Assembly: GCA_047495785.1 (NCBI GenBank)
Contig: JBLDXI010000048.1
Coordinates: forward strand, 1,116,001-1,180,000
Direction of reading: 5' to 3'
Source: Lepidodermella squamata
Lineage: Eukaryota; Gastrotricha
Length of the DNA: 64,000 nucleotides
Shown here: positions 41,042 to 52,377 of the stretch, in pieces
Position numbering within the stretch: position 1 is the stretch's first letter
Layout: every line of letters starts with the position of its first letter
Made by a program: the position numbers and the translations under genes
The notes under the pieces: generated by a model
Told to the model about the DNA's origin: nothing
The model's input: only the letters and a program-made list of their open reading frames with translations
Database searches by the model: none

Positions 41042-41666
41042 ATGAGCAGCAAGCGTGAATTTGATCGTCATTCCGGTTCGAATAAGACCGGTGTCAAGGC
41101 TGTTGACAAGCGTGAAGGCGGCGGTGCCCACAACTGGGGCTCGGTTCGCGATGAAGCCGATGCCGCTATTGAAGAAATCCACGCCGAGGGTGGCGCTAAC
41201 GAAGCTCAGGTAATTGCCAAAATTAAAAAAAATTATTCTCATCTCAAAACAATTTTTTCTCGATTTTTAAAAATTCTACAAAAATTCGCCAAATATTTAG
41301 AGAATTTTAGTTTATTTTTAACAATTTATTTGTTCATTTTTTCTTGTGGAATTTTTAAAAAAATTCCAAATTTCCCACAAATTATTAATCACTTGACGTT
41401 TGGACATTTTTTCATCAGTAATTTTGATGAAATATAGAAAATAAATTATTACTAATTTTTTCTGAACTTTTTTTAAACGGTATACCAAACTGCGCTAATT
41501 CTCGAAATTTAGTAAATAATTGTTGGATTTTATCTAAATTTTCCTGAATTTTTTGCATTAATAGGATGAGGACGTCGATCTCGGTAAGCTCAAGCCGAAG
41601 GAAATCACCCTGAAGGAGTACCTCGAACAGGAGGAAGCTAAGAAGGCCGCCGCGAAAACTAACTAA
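41042..41666 (+). CDS. Short HABP4/SERBP1-type RNA-binding protein
   Basis: Two exons, 41042-41209 and 41565-41666, with a 355-base AT-rich intron in phase 0, encode only 89 residues. The protein is essentially the core of the HABP4/PAI-RBP1 domain: [20 protein letters not shown], then [11 protein letters not shown], and after the intron [19 protein letters not shown]. Family members bind RNA and idle ribosomes (SERBP1/Stm1) and are normally 300-400 residues with RGG regions. Here the flanking RG-rich parts are absent, or lie in exons I cannot see. Codon use is biased to C-ending codons (GCC, GTC, CTC), unlike the array genes, which suggests high expression. AATAATAAAA follows at about 41790. 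Confidence 0.85.
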
Positions 41667-42830
41667 AACCCGGCAAGCCGTTCTCCCTCTCAACAGCTGC
41701 CATATTTCAAGATTCCGACGCGCGTTCTTTCCCTATAATCAATTACCGTATATACTGACTATGTTTGAAAAATGCGCAGTGAAACAGTGATAATAATAAA
41801 ATTGGTTTCTTTATCCTCGTCTTTCGTTTTTCTCGCGTTCACACACCAGTAGTAACCACTTGTGAACAGAGCCAGGGCAATCTAACAATATTCCTTCAGT
41901 TAGACAATGTTGTGCCTCTCACTCTCAGCTCGACCCTGCCCAGCGTTTACGTGAGTGTTGGAACCAGTCCATTGAATCTGTAAGAGGCATCAAGCAATTT
42001 GAACATGGACTAAGTCACTAGAAGTCATCTCAAAAGGGTAAAAAGTCGCACTCAACAGCTGGGAAGGCTTCAACGATGTTACCCGCTTGCCCCAAATGTT
42101 CAAATTGAAACTTGGCCTAGACGCAAGACGGAAAGAGTGGGAACGGCCCTGGAAAACTCGACCAGCTTGGTTCGTCGCCAGAGGGTTGGCAAGGGATGGA
42201 AAACCAGACTCACGCCTAGCATCAACCTCCTTCGAAGTTTCAGGTAAACCAGGGCAACAAATCTCTTGTAAGCCTCGGTATTACCGTCCTTAAGCTTCCA
42301 GTTCGGGTTTCAGGTTGCTGTCATTCTCGGCCTGGCACATGTACTACATAGCCATTTTACAACCGAGTTCATCAACACCCCCACAGCCGAGTTCTGTTGT
42401 CAAAAAATGAGTCCTCGCCTTCACGCTCACCGCTCGTGAAGAAGACCATGTCGGAGAAACCATCTTTGATGACGTGTTGATCACCTTCCGACTACGCCTC
42501 TGCTGTAGCCGCCTTTTTCATTATCTTGCGCATCAAATAGATTCTGAGCGTTTTCGCGACTGGTTCGGGCCAGGCCTAGACGATTGTTGGAACCCCTTGG
42601 ATTATGCATGTCGCCATAGGCTGCTCCCAAACAAAACAGCGAAAAAAGCTATAGCTGCCATTTCTGGAATTCTGAGAAATTGGAATGGTCCTCCTTTTTC
42701 GACTGTTATAAATAGTACGTTCAATGGGAGAACCTGGGCGCTATTTACATTACCCGATGACTTATTATGACCGATTTCAAGGGCTCTCATTTATTCTAGT
42801 TGGGCGTGCCCATTGCATTTTTATTAAAGG
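41667..42830. other. 1.2-kb intergenic region, no supported gene
   Basis: Two open frames (42087-42293 and 42474-42770) lack supported starts and recognisable domains. One has a Trp/Cys-rich sequence that could be a decayed exon. I see no repeat structure. Nothing further is supported. Confidence 0.35.
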
Positions 42831-44179
42831 TTAACATTTCCGACACTTCTTCCTGTTGTAACAGTGATTTTCAGATGAAGATCTGAAATATAACGGCGGC
42901 ATATCTGGAAACTTTCGCATTTTCTTCGGCTTGAGAAGTTCATCCTTGTATTTCAGCATTGACGGGTGCCATTCGCTTAGTTCAAAGCAAACCTTGTGGA
43001 CATCTTCTTTCTTAAGCGAACAGAATGCAGGCTGAGATTCGCCAGGCCGCAAATTCCTACATTTCTCGGCAAGGATAAGTTCCCTGTTTTGACATTCATA
43101 TGCCACCTTGAAAACGGGCAGTTGCTGAATAAATCTCGTCACGTTCTCGAAATGGGCTGATAGATTCAAATAAACTGCGTACTTGGTATTGCCGCATTTA
43201 ACTAGATCAGAAATTGAAATAAAATAAATTGGAAAAACTAGATCAGAATTTCGGCAAGCTTTGTTTTACCTGGGTTTTTTCCTACAATAGTATTCGCGAC
43301 TCCGGTCAGTTGATACCGGCCTGATTTCTTGTCCTTACAAAACAAAGGACCACCAGAGTCCCCAGGGCAGATATCAGTCCATTTGTCGTTGATTTTATCC
43401 TTATAGGTACACATATTGCGTTGACGCTTGACTTCCTCTACCGTGAAGCCTTCTGGGCATTCATCTCGCAGTTTTAATTTCCCGAGCAATCCTTGATTAG
43501 TTCGAGAATTCTCCAAGCCATTTTTCCTACCCCAACCCATGGCGAAGCAGTCAAGCTCAGATGTGATGTTGTATAGGAGTTCTACTACAGAATAGTCTGG
43601 CAGGCATACATGGTTTTCTGGTTTTGCTGTTTGGTCGGTAAAGAAGCCATTTTCAAGATCGAGGTGGAGGAACGCTATATCTGCCCCTTTATCCCGATAT
43701 AGATCTTCGTAATAGCAACATTCAGGTTGATTCGAGGCAAAATGTAGACACAAACCTTGGTCCAGCATGTTGAAGTCCTGATGGTAAAAGGCGTGGTCAA
43801 CTGGAATTTCCGCGATATTATGACCGTGCAGCGGTCTACTTCCGATTCTTACGATGATTGCCGGTTTTGACGTACACCGGTCAAAATCGTTGTTCAGCCG
43901 CTCAGTACAATTGCCTGGAGATGCGTGGTTGCATTTTTGAACGCAATGTGCCGCTGTCATGACCAAGTCAGGCTTCACAAGGGCTCCAGAGCATTTTACG
44001 AATTTGTCAGTTCTTAAATAATGGTTGCTATTGCTGGAAAATTAGTTAGCATTCTGATTTCAAACCCGAATCTTGTCGAAAAGGTTTCGCCCAAGTTGTC
44101 CCGCATGAGAACTAGAACCAGCCATCCTATATTGCTTTTGTAAGGCAGTCCGTTAGCAATGCGCAAGCCAGAGACCCTC
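42831..44179 (-). CDS. Secreted S1-family serine protease (5' end incomplete)
   Basis: Minus-strand gene. Three exons join in frame: 44179-44066, 44033-43270 and 43201-42831, with introns of 32 and 68 bases. LRIANG marks the activation cleavage and mature N-terminus. CSGALVKPDLVMTAAHC holds the catalytic His, GADIAFLHL the Asp, and CPGDSGGPLFC the Ser, so the triad is intact. S1 similarity ends with TKYAVYLNLSAHFENVTRFI. A further ~95-residue Cys-containing C-terminal extension follows, ending in a basic RKKCRKC. A short upstream exon encoding ELCKPTACPE (near 44220-44250) and the signal peptide exon are likely, but their boundaries are uncertain. It is a probable secreted digestive or immune protease. 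Confidence 0.87.
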
Positions 44180-44792
44180 CTGAATTGTGAATTTAAAGAT
44201 TTGAATTGACATTGAATGACTCATGCAAACCTCTGGACAAGCTGTGGGTTTACACAATTCCTGTAACCTTGATTTTCGAAGTAAAATTCCTGATTCCAAA
44301 TTTTAATGAGAACAGAAAATGCTTCATACCTAAAGTATTAGTTATTTCATATGTGTACTGACTTCCCTCTAAGAATGAATATAAATTTAGACTAAAAATC
44401 AAGATTTTCGTGAACGAAATAATCATGTTTCCTTCCGTCGAGTCAAAACTAACTCACTTGCTCCCCAGTTTTACGTTTGAGGCGCGTGATTTGAATATAC
44501 GGAATTATGTGGAAATTCCTCTCTTTCGGCAAATTAATTTTGGTTTCTTTCCATGGCTCAATGTTCCAATTTTACCCATTCTCGTTATTAAGGATTACCT
44601 CGACTTTTCCACAGTTAGCACCATCTTTTGTTTGCTTTGCTCGCACGCAATGAAACAGGTTTTCTCATAACCTGCTAGTGTAGCTGTAACATTTGCTAAC
44701 TAATGAGCTGGTCGTTTGAACAGATCAACAGCTGTGACTTACCTCGCATACTTTTGTTGTAATAACACATTCTATTTTCGAAGGTCAACTTC
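44180..44792. other. Region between protease and zinc-finger gene
   Basis: It probably holds the 5' exon(s) of the minus-strand protease (about 44220-44330; an ATG in rc near 44321 begins MKHFLFSL). Divergently, it holds the 5' flank of the zinc-finger gene, with an acceptor-like TATTTTCGAAGG near 44770. An 86-codon plus-strand frame at 44410-44670 shows no known motif. Confidence 0.35.
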
Positions 44793-45474
44793 ATGGAAAT
44801 GAAGGACGAGCCGCTCGAACACGACGACGGATGTCTCGTAGCACATCATGAATCTCAGCCGATTTTGAGCAATACTATCTACCACCCTCCAATTAATGAG
44901 GATTTTCACAATCCGTACGCGCACTATCCGACCTCACCGGCTGAGAGCCCATTCCCAACCTTGGCTTCAATGTTTCCTGAGTACGCAATTCACACGTTAG
45001 TTACGTCACCTCCGCCTCCGCCACTAGTCCACTACGACTCGTTTGCTGCATCGTATGTCGAGCCTCAATATCATTTTGTAGCCCAGTCTGGTTATGGTCA
45101 GCAAGCGGAAATTTTGCCTTACTCTCCGAACAGTTCAAGTGAAAATGGGCAGGTTAATTTTGTTACTTTTTCATTGTTTATATTTCTATACGAAATTGTT
45201 CTCTCAGAACCATAGTGATGATGACAAACCTCAGTTTCCGTGCAACTATTGCCAGAAAGTTTACCGAAACAAGCAAAGTTTGCGAATTCATGTTGTAAAG
45301 ATGCATCTCGATGAGCTGCCCGGTGAACATGTTAGCTGTCCAAGCTGTTCGCGACGATTCGCTGGTGCGACATCGCTTAAACTTCACTTTGCAAGCAATC
45401 AGCTATGTGCGGCGAGGAGGGACGAGCTGGCAGGTTTGATGAACCAAGCTCAGCCTATTCATCAACAATTTTAA
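44793..45474 (+). CDS. Two-finger C2H2-type zinc-finger protein
   Basis: Exons 44793-45152 and 45208-45474, with a 55-base GT-AG intron in phase 0, give 208 residues. The N-terminal half is acidic then Pro/Tyr/Ser-rich (activation-domain-like, with SPPPPPLVHY). The second exon encodes finger 1, CNYCQKVYRNKQSLRIHVV then KMH (C-x2-C-x12-H-x4-H). Finger 2 is CPSCSRRFAGATSLKLHFAS then NQLC, which fits C-x2-C-x12-H-x6-C with Cys as the last ligand. It is probably a nuclear DNA-binding transcription factor. A shorter read-through of the intron ends soon after. AATAAAAAGCC at about 45528 is a likely polyadenylation signal. Confidence 0.87.
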
Positions 45475-45928
45475 CACCTGAATTGACTGTCGGTTGATCC
45501 TTTTCTATGTACTGAGTTTGAAAAATCAATAAAAAGCCTTTTTCACCTCATACAATCAGATTTTTTCGATTCCCCGTGTCTCAAGATTCTTGTCCTCTTT
45601 TTCGGATGAAAATATGTTTTCAACTCTCAGTGTTTTATATATCAAGTGTTCATTGTTGATTTTTCCGCAGTTTCCAACGGCTCTACTAAATATACCCGCT
45701 CGTGTTCAAGTAGGCGCGTGAAAAAAGCCCAACAGAACAGAAATTCAATGTCGTGTAAACGGTTGCACATTGTTAACTCGGCAAAAAATGAGATGTCACG
45801 CGCAGTTGGCTTAGCCTTATACAGACGTACACACCCCCGCGATTGCGTGATGAACTTTAAATTGGCGTTGATTTTGAGGTTGCATGCGGTAAATTTAGCC
45901 ACACATCCCAAGATCATTCTTGAAAATC

Positions 45929-48355
45929 ATGGCAAAAATGAGAATTCTAACTTTTTTGGTCGCAGCGTTCCCGGTTATCTGTGATGCAGTCCTTAGAGGT
46001 AAAAAATTCGAAATAGCGCTATGGTTGATCCATCAACTCTAGGATTTGTTACACGCAGAAAGGGACAGAGACTCATACGACCCACCAGTACAACAGCAGA
46101 TGGCTGTTTACGTGCCAGCCCAGAGACCTGCCTACATAGCCCAGCCAGTCTACCAACCGGCTCCACCGGTCTACATATCCCGGCCGGTGTATCAGCCGGC
46201 TCCGCCGGTCTATCAACCAGCTCCGCCGGTAAATAGTCGGCTAATCATAGAGCATTTGAAATGTCGGTTATAAAACTTTGTTTCCCTTCCCCGAGCAGGT
46301 TTACTATCCATCACCTCCATCGGTAAGCAGTAGAGAAATTCGATGAAAAGTATATTCAGTCCCTGTGTTTCATGTGGATTTAGAGACCAGTTAGCCAGCC
46401 TAGTCCGCAATGGCTGGTTCCTGCGCAGAGACCGGCGGTATGATTGTCGAATCTCTTACCTGAAAGCATCTAAAAATGTCTTACAGCCGGCTCCATCTCC
46501 GGTATATCGTCCCCCATCCTCTGGCTGGAATGACGATAGTTGGGATAACGGCCGGCCTTCGGTGAGAATCAGGTTTCAAATACATAGTCTATTACTATTG
46601 CGATTCTGAGTTTAGAACAATCGGCCAGCACCTTCCTGGCAACCTGCTCCAGTGCCAGCTCCGCAGCCAGTCTACCGACCGCCTACTTCGGATTGGAATG
46701 ATAACAGCAGAGAGAATAACTGGCGACCATCGGTAAGTTTTGTTCTTACAATTGAAGGTTTACTCATTTCCAAGTCTCATTCAGGGCAACAATAACAATC
46801 GCCCCGCGCCGTCCCCTTCATGGCGACCGTCACCTAATCCTGCTCCACAACCTGTCTTCCGACCACCTATTTCAGATGGAAATGACAATAGCAGAGAGAA
46901 CTGGCGACCGTCGGTAGTTGTCTTCTTTGCCATTCTGTATCGTTGATTAGTTGTCAATCACATTTCAGCCCAGCAATAACAACAATCGTCCTTCACCATC
47001 CCCGTCCCCATCATGGCGACCTTCACCTAATCCAGCTCCACAGCCACCATCGAGGCCTTCGGTTGAGCTCGGAGCCTAAAAATTAAGCCAATATGCCTAA
47101 ATTTCTTCTCAAAATACTTATAGCCCAGCCCATCTCCGCAATGGAATGACAACAGCCGAGAGAACAATGTATGTTCATTTTTTGTTATCAATCCCTAATA
47201 AGAGATGATTGTTATTGCAGAATCGACCAGCGGCACGGCCATCTGTTAGTTCAATCTAGAATCGATCCTGTTTTACGAATAATTCAATTCACTCCCATTT
47301 AGCCTTCACCCTCGCCTAGTTGGAACCCTGCTCCTCGGCCAGCGGTAGGCTCTTTAATTTTTTTCAAGTTATCGATGTTGTCGATTCATTAATCGAATCT
47401 AGCCACGAGAATTGAGTGGCGTACGAAATTGAAAAATATCACAGATTGATTTTTGAATAATGAATTCATTTCGCTCATTTTTCGAACAAAAATATTGAAT
47501 TTTTCATCATTCTCAATACCCTTTGATTTTGGCTTGACTTAGGATCGACTAACGTTGGTCCTCCTCCGACACTCAGTATGGTTGGAGGAACACCATCATC
47601 CTTCAGCCATACTGGGTACACCGGAGTGAATTTTATTTCGTTATGTGTACAGGTTTCTGTGTTGTCTTTTTGCTCTAAACGAAATAAAGAAGATGTTATG
47701 TGTTATGTTATGTTAGCCACGACCATCTCCATCACCGTCGCCTGTTCCTGTACCGCAGCCCGCACCTCAGCCAGCGCCTCAACCAGCGCCCCGGCCTTCA
47801 CCACAGCCAGAGCCCCAGCCAGCGCCCCGGCCTTCGCCTCAACCGGCCCCACAGCCATCACCTCCATCTCGACCTGCACCAAGCCCACCAACGGTAACTT
47901 TGAGCGATTTGTTGATACTAATCGCAAACATGGTTCTGTTGTAGTCAAACGACAGATCGAAAGAAAATGGTAACAGTGGTAATAGTGGCAACAACGGTAA
48001 CAATGGCAACAATGGAAGTGGTGGCAATGGCGGTAACAGCAGTGGTAACTCCAACGGCAGGCGTAATTTGAGAACATTCGTGCGAAAATCATTCTTTATT
48101 CATATCCCTTTACTTAAGCCAACTCCGGTGGTAACAGCAACAGCGGCAATAATGGCAATAACAATGGCAATAACGGTAACGCCTTTGGCAATAACGAAAA
48201 TGCCAATTCGAACAGCAGACGTGAGAAAAGGCTCTATGTCACCATAGTATTATCATAATCACAACTTATTTCTAGCTAATGCAAGTGGAACAAATACCAA
48301 CGGCAATGGAGGAAGTTCGAGTGCCGGTTCAAATGCCAATAGACGCAGCGGCTAA
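45929..48355 (+). CDS. Secreted Pro-rich / Asn-Gly-rich low-complexity protein, 15 exons
   Basis: Fifteen exons join with no frame break and give 439 residues: 45929-45998, 46059-46228, 46299-46322, 46384-46437, 46487-46561, 46616-46732, 46785-46913, 46969-47061, 47124-47168, 47221-47244, 47303-47344, 47717-47893, 47945-48062, 48119-48220, 48276-48355. Exon 1 is a signal peptide (MAKMRILTFLVAAFPVICDA). Exon 2 carries VYQPAPPVY repeats. Exons 3-12 all begin and end in phase 0 and encode variants of PAPSPxWRPxPxPAPQPVxRPP plus a WNDNSRENxWRPS motif, two of them only 24 bases long. Exons 13-15 switch to Asn/Gly/Ser repeats ending SNANRRSG. It is probably an extracellular structural or cuticle/egg-surface protein. 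The function is not known. Confidence 0.82.
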
Positions 48356-48966
48356 CACTTATTCTTTGATGACCATGACACGTGAACACACAAATGATCC
48401 AGAAAAGCCTTGTATTTATTTAAAGAATTTTTAAACATAAACTGTGAAATCGGATAATTTCCAGTAAATTGATATTTCATTAGGCTTTCTGATATAGGTC
48501 AAGACTAATTGATAATTTATGATCTATGATGTTTCGAAGTTCGATGACGATAGATTCCTTGAAGCAGCAAGTTAGACTTTTGACACAGGATTTTAGACGC
48601 CGTCATAGCATTTGAAAGGATCCGTGTACGGTGGTGTTGCATCTGAAACCTAATGAAAAGCAGATCATACTCACTGCTGCTACGTTGAAACGTTGAAACG
48701 CAACCCACCTCAGACTTTTTGCATCCGAAATCTGCACGTCTGCAATCGGCAAACGGCTTTCCTGGCGTGTTGCGGTAACAGCGGACGTATTTCTATATTC
48801 ATAAGAATTTATTATACCAATTTGATCGGAAATAGCGAGGCGTACCCAGTTGAGATCAGCTCGATGATTACATGCCAAAAAGTTGCGGCTGAAATAAGCA
48901 TATGTGTTGAACATCTAAAGCAATTGATGCAACATCTAATCCGCAAATATTTTCTCTCGGCCTTAC
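48356..48966. other. 3' flank of the astacin-type gene, unresolved
   Basis: On the minus strand a TTATTTCAG acceptor-like site near 48891 is followed by an open segment that could be one more exon of the astacin-type gene, but neither phase joins convincingly. On the plus strand nothing is supported. Confidence 0.3.
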
Positions 48967-51416
48967 GATTTTACTCTCGCCGGAAAGGCAGCCTTGGTCG
49001 CCGGAAATGCAGCGGAACGTCGAACCTTTGACGCATTTTCTGACGTTCTACAGAAAAAACGAGTTACAGAGTTGAAATATTCCAGTTCGCTGTTCACAAC
49101 TCACGCCTTTGTCGCAAGTGTCCGTGAAACGAGTTGTCCATTCTTTGAAAGGAGTTTCACCCTCCAAGCAGTAAGCCCTGCATGCTTCGAACTGGCCAGT
49201 TACCGAGTTGATGCAGCGCGAAGCTAATTTAGCTATGAATAAAACACAGGATCGGAAATTTTAGTTAGGCTATCAGTGTTAAGGTAGAATTACAAAGGCG
49301 CTATCCCCTTTATTACGAGGCAAAATATAGTATTTTACAAGAATCGAGTCCCGCGCTAGATATTGGATTAGTTGGTTTTTAGCGACAACACTCAAAAATG
49401 ACAAATAATTCAAAAACTTACTGCAGCTTTTTATTCTGTCAGAATTCTCGCAGTCGGTCAAGCCGCCGTTACGCCAGCATTGCAAAGAAGAATAAAATAG
49501 ATTACGGCACGCATTTCCAGATTGAGTGTAATTTCCCCGAGGAAGAAAAAGGTAGCGCAATTCAGACGTGGACCAGGGGGAGCAGGTTTCCCCAGTTGAC
49601 GTCTTGGTTAAGAGTGATCCTTCGTAATCAGCCGCGTTTGGCGTGATTCGGCATTCTCGGGGTAACTCGGTGGCTTTCACTCCAGGGCATGTTGCGAAAA
49701 CCGTAAGAGTGGCAGTGCCGCCCACCAGGTAAGGTATGCTTGAATAGACCAAGGCTTGATTTTTGTTGGTCGAATAAACACGACCACGAGTAGCAGTGAA
49801 ACCGCAGTATCTACGTGGAGAAAGAAATTAGCGGAAAATATCACTTCCTACCTAAAGATTACATAAATCCGGGAACTCTACTCTCGGGTCCCAGCTCTCT
49901 TATCATAATAAAGTTCAAACAGTTGACAAATCCTGAAAGGAAATGATAAGAAAAACTAATCTAAATGAATCAGAATTACAACTGAAGTATTCTAGATTGA
50001 CCCAAGTTGGGAAAGCGAACACCAATCCACTTTTGTCCCCCTGAAAGAGAAACGATATAATCGAAAAAACGCATGAATGAATAATTTCGAACCGTTGAGA
50101 CACGCCACGAACAGCTTTTAGAATTGGCAGTGCCATCTGCGGGAGTTGATATGTCAATGGTAGTGCAAGGTTTAACGTAGATTTCGCCGCCGCAGCCATT
50201 CGCCGTGTCTGTTGGGTATAGGGCTTCGCAGAAATCGCCACCGAGGCCAACCGGGCAGAAGCATTTCGTACAGTTCACGCTCGGATTCGGGTACCCGCCA
50301 TTTTGGCATGTAATTGTCGGGTTCTTGCACGGATCGGAACCTGATCAAAGTTTGGCGATCACGCCATTCTTTGGTCTTCATAGAAAATGGTTCTACTCAC
50401 TGAAGCAGTTGTAAAGCGTGTTCAACTTGACCATGTCGAACAGTGATAAGTAAGCATTCTGTCCCAAGCTTGTTACGTATCGCAGGTCGCGCGGATACCT
50501 GTCACCTACCACGAGATTACCTTGCCCATCCATAATGGGGTTGAACAGTGACTCGTAATCAAATGGAGTCGCGTTGTAATATGTTTGCGCCGAATTGATT
50601 GGGAAGCTTTAATGAAAGAAACGTGAAGAAATCTTCTTCTTAGCCAAGATGAGAGCAAACCTGTTTTCGAAGCCAGGAGACGGAGTGAGATATTGATCGC
50701 GATCCGGCCGCCTGAGTTCATACGTCAGCCCTAAGACGTAGCCGATTTTTCTTATTGCGAACTGAACCTATAACCCGAAATTCATTTATTACATTCTCTC
50801 AAGTCTTGATCTGAAAATAACCTCAAGAGCAGAATCTTTGTTGCCGTCAAAATTCATGAATCCAATGAATTTTTGGGGATATTCGACGCCATGAAATCCC
50901 CCAGCATCACTATAAAGTAAGAACATGAGCGATTACGAGTTTTAATAGGTTAAAATGCAGCTCACCCGATTCCAAAGAAACGAATCGAGTTGGATGTATT
51001 CAGGTCAATAGACGGTCTCTCTTCGAACCGCAAGCAAGTTACTGATTCAAGTTGAGCTATCGCCCTCTTCACAACGCCTTTGTCATGCTCAGCTATAAAT
51101 TTAGAGTGAAAGAAATTACAATAAGAAAAATTGCATTCATGCAAATAAAATCACATAAATCTGCATTGCCATCTGAGCCGGTATTCCAGGTTTTGTTGTT
51201 GAATACGTAGGGTATGGGCAGCGGCCACGGTTTCGCCGGTGCCTGACCGGGAGTGAAGCCGTCGTAGAAGTCCTGGTACAGGGTCATTCTTATTTTGCTG
51301 ATTGATGCGTCGACATTTGTGAATGTGACGTTGAACGCCTGTTCTTCGCTTGCAAACGACATGCGATAGAGGATCGAGCAAGCTAACAGGAGCAAGATTA
51401 GATTAGTCGCGGTCAT
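48967..51416 (-). CDS. Astacin-family pseudoprotease with EGF, CUB and kringle-like domains
   Basis: Minus-strand gene. Ten exons join in frame: 51416-51155, 51092-50966, 50909-50822, 50767-50661, 50606-50401, 50340-50002, 49932-49863, 49810-49422, 49232-49105, 49047-48967; the 3' end is unresolved. A signal peptide (LILLLLACSILYRMSFA) precedes an astacin domain with TCLRFEE and RRPDRDQYL. The zinc motif, normally HExxHxxGxxHE, reads RKIGYVLGLTYE, so all three His ligands and the catalytic Glu are replaced and it cannot be an active metalloprotease of this type. Next are an EGF-like segment (CQNGGYPNPSVNCTKCFCP), a CUB domain (CGGEIY...CSWRV...YCGFTATRG), a kringle-like module (DYEGSLLTKTSTGETCSPW; ACRNLFYSSLQCW) and further Cys-rich exons. 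It is secreted, probably a binding or scaffold protein. Confidence 0.85.
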
Positions 51417-52060
51417 CGATCAAAATGGAGTAAGCACTAAATGAAAAATGTGAGAATGTTATCACTGAAATTAAAATCGAATGACTGGAGAATAAAAACA
51501 TTTGCTTTGTTTTCATCAACAGGAGCACGCGCTGAAGATTTTGATTTCACATTTTGACCGTCGCACGCGATAAAAACGCTGAAATCACGCGATAAAATCT
51601 GGTTTTATTATGAATGAGCGCTTTTTTGAAATTAAGCCACTATAAACTACGCGAAAGCAAGTAAAATGTTGTTCACATGCGGGAAACGATTAGTTTGAAT
51701 GAGTTTTCGGGATAAGCTAAAAAGGAGTTAATGACACGAGCAAGCTAATTTTAGTCTAGCAAGCGCCTTTCGAAACGGACTTTCCGCCAGCTACCAAGAA
51801 GAAAGGGCATTCACGGATGAATTAAAGATTCGATTGCTGATGCGTAACAACAAAAGCGCGGAGTCGAAAAGAGAATTCAAACACGATTGTTCGATTTTCG
51901 AATTGAAGCTGGCAGTCGGCAATTAATGAAAGCGTCGAGGAACACCCATAGACGAAAAATGGACGATCATCAAAAATAGTTACATACATGTGAATTCGCT
52001 CGCAGCTCACAGATAATTCTGCGTGGCTCTTACGCGATAGCAGCTGTGGACTAATTTATT
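51417..52060. other. Intergenic region before the repeat tracts
   Basis: Divergent 5' flank of the astacin-type gene; AT-rich sequence with no gene, no relic and no clear repeat. Confidence 0.4.
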
Positions 52061-52080
52061 CAGAATGAACTGTTCCAATT

Positions 52081-52316
52081 GTATCCAGCACGAATTTCAG
52101 CACCTAACCAGCACTAATTTTTCGCACTATCCAGCACGCGTGCGATTTATCCAGCACCATTATCCAGCACCAGTCCCTAGCCATGACCGGCACGCATCCA
52201 GCACTGAATCCAGCACTAATAGCACCAGTGCTGGACAGTGCAGGAAAAGGCCTAATTGAAAGCGAAAAACGAGGCGGCGGTTCCGTGACCCGATCTCGGC
52301 ACCCATCCAGCACATG
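52081..52316 (+). repeat. Degenerate CCAGCAC-repeat tract
   Basis: About a dozen copies of CCAGCAC or near variants (TCAGCAC, CCGGCAC) occur at 10-20 base spacing, often as ATCCAGCACC/ATCCAGCACT. One inverted copy (AGTGCTGGA) is near 52228. It looks like a decayed minisatellite sitting directly before the 179-bp satellite. Confidence 0.6.
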
Positions 52317-52377
52317 TGGCGGCAAACCCTCTACACCACCGGATTCACTGTATCAAATGTGACGGTTTTTGAATATA

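Noticed and set aside
42474-42770. Open frame upstream of the S1 protease 3' end
   Set aside because: No supported start and no domain. It may be a decayed exon but cannot be shown.
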